Assembly: GCA_049889175.1 (NCBI GenBank)
Contig: JBMHDW010000001.1
Location: 62,001-126,000 of the forward strand
Direction of reading: 5' to 3'
Length of the DNA: 64,000 nt
Origin: JBMHDW01 sp049889175
Lineage (GTDB): Bacteria; Pseudomonadota; Gammaproteobacteria; Comchoanobacterales; Comchoanobacteraceae
Shown: positions 62,149-64,000 of the stretch, piece by piece
Layout of the letters: each line of letters starts with the position of its first letter
How positions within the stretch are numbered: the stretch's first letter is position 1
Notes under the pieces: model-generated
Databases searched by the model: none
What the model saw: the letters and a program-made list of their open reading frames with translations, nothing else
What the model was told of the DNA's origin: nothing
Program-made: the position numbers and the translations under genes

Positions 62149-62895
62149 ATGAAACCCAAAAAAATTCTTATTCCTTGCAAAATGTGCATTGATTATAACG
62201 TCGCAATACGCATTAAACCTGATGGAAGCGGCATCAATACAGATCAAGTAAAAATGTCCATGAATCCCTTTGATGCTATTGCTGTTGAGGCAGCTGTGCA
62301 ATTAAACGAACAAGGTATTGTTGATGATATTTGTTTGATTCATATCGGACCTAAAGAATCTGAGGCGATGTTGCGCTACGGACTGGCTTTAGGTGCCCAT
62401 CGTGCTATTCATATTGAGTCAGAAGCCATGCCAGAACCCTTTCATGTGGCACAAATAATTAAATCTTATGCATCACATTATGATTGCATTTTAATGGGGA
62501 AATTAGCCATTGACGGCGATCATAGTCAAGTAGGTTCATTGCTTGCAGGCATGCTCGAATGGCCACAAGCAACTTGCGCCTCTAACATAGATTTTCGTGA
62601 TGATCATGCAATCATTGAATGTGAAGTTGACAGTGGTATTCAAGTTAAAAAAACCTTGCTTCCAGCTGTAATCACAACAGATCTTCGACTGAATGAGCCT
62701 CGCTATGCCACATTACCTAATATCATGAAAGCTAGGCAAAAACCGATTGAAAGATTTCCCATATCACAGTTGAGTCATTCTTTAGAACAGCACACAATAA
62801 TCACTTACACCGGGGAGCCTCAAACCAGAAAACCTGGTGTTATTGCTCAAGATTGGCAACAATTTTTAAGCTTACTCAAGGAGCATGGCTTATGA
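62149..62895 (+). CDS. etfB: Electron transfer flavoprotein beta subunit
   Basis: The 248-residue beta subunit has KMSMNPFDAIAVEAAVQL (about 35-52) and GKLAIDGDHSQVG (about 121-133). The substrate-dehydrogenase recognition loop near LPNIMKARQKPI follows. It binds AMP and, with EtfA, accepts electrons from acyl-CoA dehydrogenases and others. It overlaps etfA (ATGA). Confidence 0.93.
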   Translation: MKPKKILIPCKMCIDYNVAIRIKPDGSGINTDQVKMSMNPFDAIAVEAAVQLNEQGIVDDICLIHIGPKESEAMLRYGLALGAHRAIHIESEAMPEPFHVAQIIKSYASHYDCILMGKLAIDGDHSQVGSLLAGMLEWPQATCASNIDFRDDHAIIECEVDSGIQVKKTLLPAVITTDLRLNEPRYATLPNIMKARQKPIERFPISQLSHSLEQHTIITYTGEPQTRKPGVIAQDWQQFLSLLKEHGL

Positions 62896-63821
62896 AAACA
62901 TTAATGGTGACACACCCTCAATGCGATATAAGTAGTTTAAAAAAACTCGTTAGCGCTCTTAAGCCACAATCATCTCATCTTGATGCGATCGTTTTAGCTG
63001 AACAAAATCATACTGATGTTGCTACATCACTGAGTTCATGCCACCCCATAAAGCACATTGAATGCATCACAAACACAACAAATCACCTCACTCCTGAATG
63101 GGCTGCTGATTGCCTCAAACTCTATATATCTCAATATGATCGAATCGCAATGATTTCAGATGCTTTTGGCAAACAAACCATACCACGACTCGGAGGTATA
63201 TGCCAAATCGCACCCATCACTGAAGTGATCGAATGCATTGATGAAAGAACTTTTAAAAGACCAATCTATGCTGGTGATGCGATTGAAACCATCCAACTGA
63301 CCAAAACACAACCTCAATTATTGACCTTTAGAATAGCGGCCATTGATGATTGTACCAGCAAACAATCACCCATAAATATTGCTTTTAAGGAACATTCTTA
63401 TAATCACCAAAGCGAAATTATTTCTGAAACTGCCATTGATAAACTCAAACCTGAGCTCAGTAGTGCTTCATGTGTGGTTTCTGGTGGACGAGGTTTGGGT
63501 TCTAAAGAAGGCTTTGCAACCATCATTCCACTAGCTAATCGGCTGGGAGCTGCTGTTGGCGCATCTCGTGCAGCCGTTGATCTTGACTATACCACCAATG
63601 ACCATCAAGTTGGACAAACAGGTAAAATCATCGCCCCAAATCACTACATTGCCCTTGGTATATCAGGTGCAGTACAGCATTTAGCTGGCATGAAAGATAG
63701 TCGCTGCATAATTGCCATAAATACAGATCCTGACGCGCCTATTTTTCAATATGCCGATATCGGCCTGGTTGCTGATGTTCATGATATTATCCCAAAATGG
63801 ATTGATTTCTTAAAAGAATAA
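62892..63821 (+). CDS. etfA: Electron transfer flavoprotein alpha subunit
   Basis: The 309-residue alpha subunit binds FAD. The FAD domain shows VSGGRGLGSKEGF (about 197-209), GAAVGASRAAVD, VGQTGKIIAP, YIALGISGAVQHLAGM and AINTDPDAPIFQYADIGLV. The ATG at 62892, within the etfB stop, is used rather than a start 13 codons earlier. No other gene follows for about 45 bases. Confidence 0.94.
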   Translation: MKTLMVTHPQCDISSLKKLVSALKPQSSHLDAIVLAEQNHTDVATSLSSCHPIKHIECITNTTNHLTPEWAADCLKLYISQYDRIAMISDAFGKQTIPRLGGICQIAPITEVIECIDERTFKRPIYAGDAIETIQLTKTQPQLLTFRIAAIDDCTSKQSPINIAFKEHSYNHQSEIISETAIDKLKPELSSASCVVSGGRGLGSKEGFATIIPLANRLGAAVGASRAAVDLDYTTNDHQVGQTGKIIAPNHYIALGISGAVQHLAGMKDSRCIIAINTDPDAPIFQYADIGLVADVHDIIPKWIDFLKE

Positions 63822-63865
63822 TCACATTAATTGTCCGAACCTTTATGCTGTGTTAATTTAGTATA

Positions 63866-64000
63866 ATGGTCACTAAAATAACAATCGATGTATTCATGGC
63901 TTGGTTTGCCACAGCTTATCAATGTCTAATATTAACATCATCTATTCAAGCCTCAATAGCATTAGCCACCTTGCTCTATACCTATTTTTGTATACGCATT
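63866..64000 (+). CDS. Possible partial gene cut by the window edge
   Basis: An open frame begins with ATG at 63866 (or 63896) and stays open to the window end, giving about 45 hydrophobic residues without charged ones from about residue 12 on. A TATAAT box overlaps its beginning, so the second ATG may be used. It could be the start of a membrane protein gene, or chance. Confidence 0.3.
   Translation, partial: MVTKITIDVFMAWFATAYQCLILTSSIQASIALATLLYTYFCIRI

Noticed and set aside
1..64000. tRNA or rRNA genes, CRISPR arrays, insertion sequences, phage genes
   Set aside because: I looked through all spacers and found no cloverleaf, repeat-spacer array, transposase or integrase.

Overview
The window reads as a chromosomal segment of an AT-rich gammaproteobacterium with a host-associated lifestyle, most likely a member of the Legionellales or a relative. 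The main evidence is a set of Dot/Icm (type IVB) secretion genes: icmV followed by three consecutive DotA-type genes (28-9478), and icmW followed by three genes for exported proteins (37389-41195). A SidF/SopB-type phosphoinositide phosphatase gene (26559-28889) looks like a secreted effector. The housekeeping genes (pcnB-folK, gmk-rpoZ-spoT, ruvCAB, mlaFEDCB, kdsD-lptC, rpoS) have normal gammaproteobacterial orders. The species cannot be fixed from sequence alone.

Layout. 28-9478: minus-strand operon icmV-dotA-dotA-dotA. 9589-13923: folD, cysS, lpxH and an unknown polytopic membrane protein. 14044-18799: feoABC-murJ-ribF on the minus strand. 18859-20544: pcnB-folK. 20594-25680: arginase (plus), then a minus-strand run gmk, rpoZ, spoT and a rubredoxin-reductase-like flavoprotein. 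25794-30613: rph, then an accessory stretch with the phosphatase and a repeat protein. 30622-36810: minus-strand chain ssb, a 709-residue unknown, acnA, tolQ, tolR. 36884-41195: a small unknown, then icmW and three exported proteins. 41183-47323: minus-strand operon DUF502-aspS-yebC-ruvC-ruvA-ruvB-hldE kinase domain. 47460-51006: fis, an unknown, htpG and rpoS. 51068-55864: mlaF-mlaE-mlaD-mlaC-mlaB-murA. 55924-59520: kdsD-lptC-mlaA-trmL, then an FkbM methyltransferase. 59532-63821: a redoxin, a DUF2177 membrane protein and electron-transfer flavoprotein genes (etfD, etfB, etfA). A truncated reading frame runs off the right edge.

How the genes work together. DotA, IcmV, IcmW and an IcmX-like candidate are parts of one secretion machine. 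The phosphatase, and perhaps the 401-, 471- and 709-residue unknowns, are possible substrates. MlaA to MlaF, LptC, KdsD, LpxH, HldE, MurA, MurJ and TolQR all serve the cell envelope. Etf genes, aconitase, arginase and spoT suggest life on amino acids and fatty acids with a stringent response.

Most unusual points: three tandem, strongly diverged DotA paralogs; a set of exported proteins behind icmW; an effector-like phosphoinositide phosphatase with acidic repeats; a FolK lacking its catalytic aspartates; a RibF lacking a recognisable flavokinase domain; and a fresh 78-bp tandem duplication in mlaC. No tRNA, rRNA, CRISPR array, insertion sequence or phage gene was seen. All promoter calls were read by eye and are candidates only.
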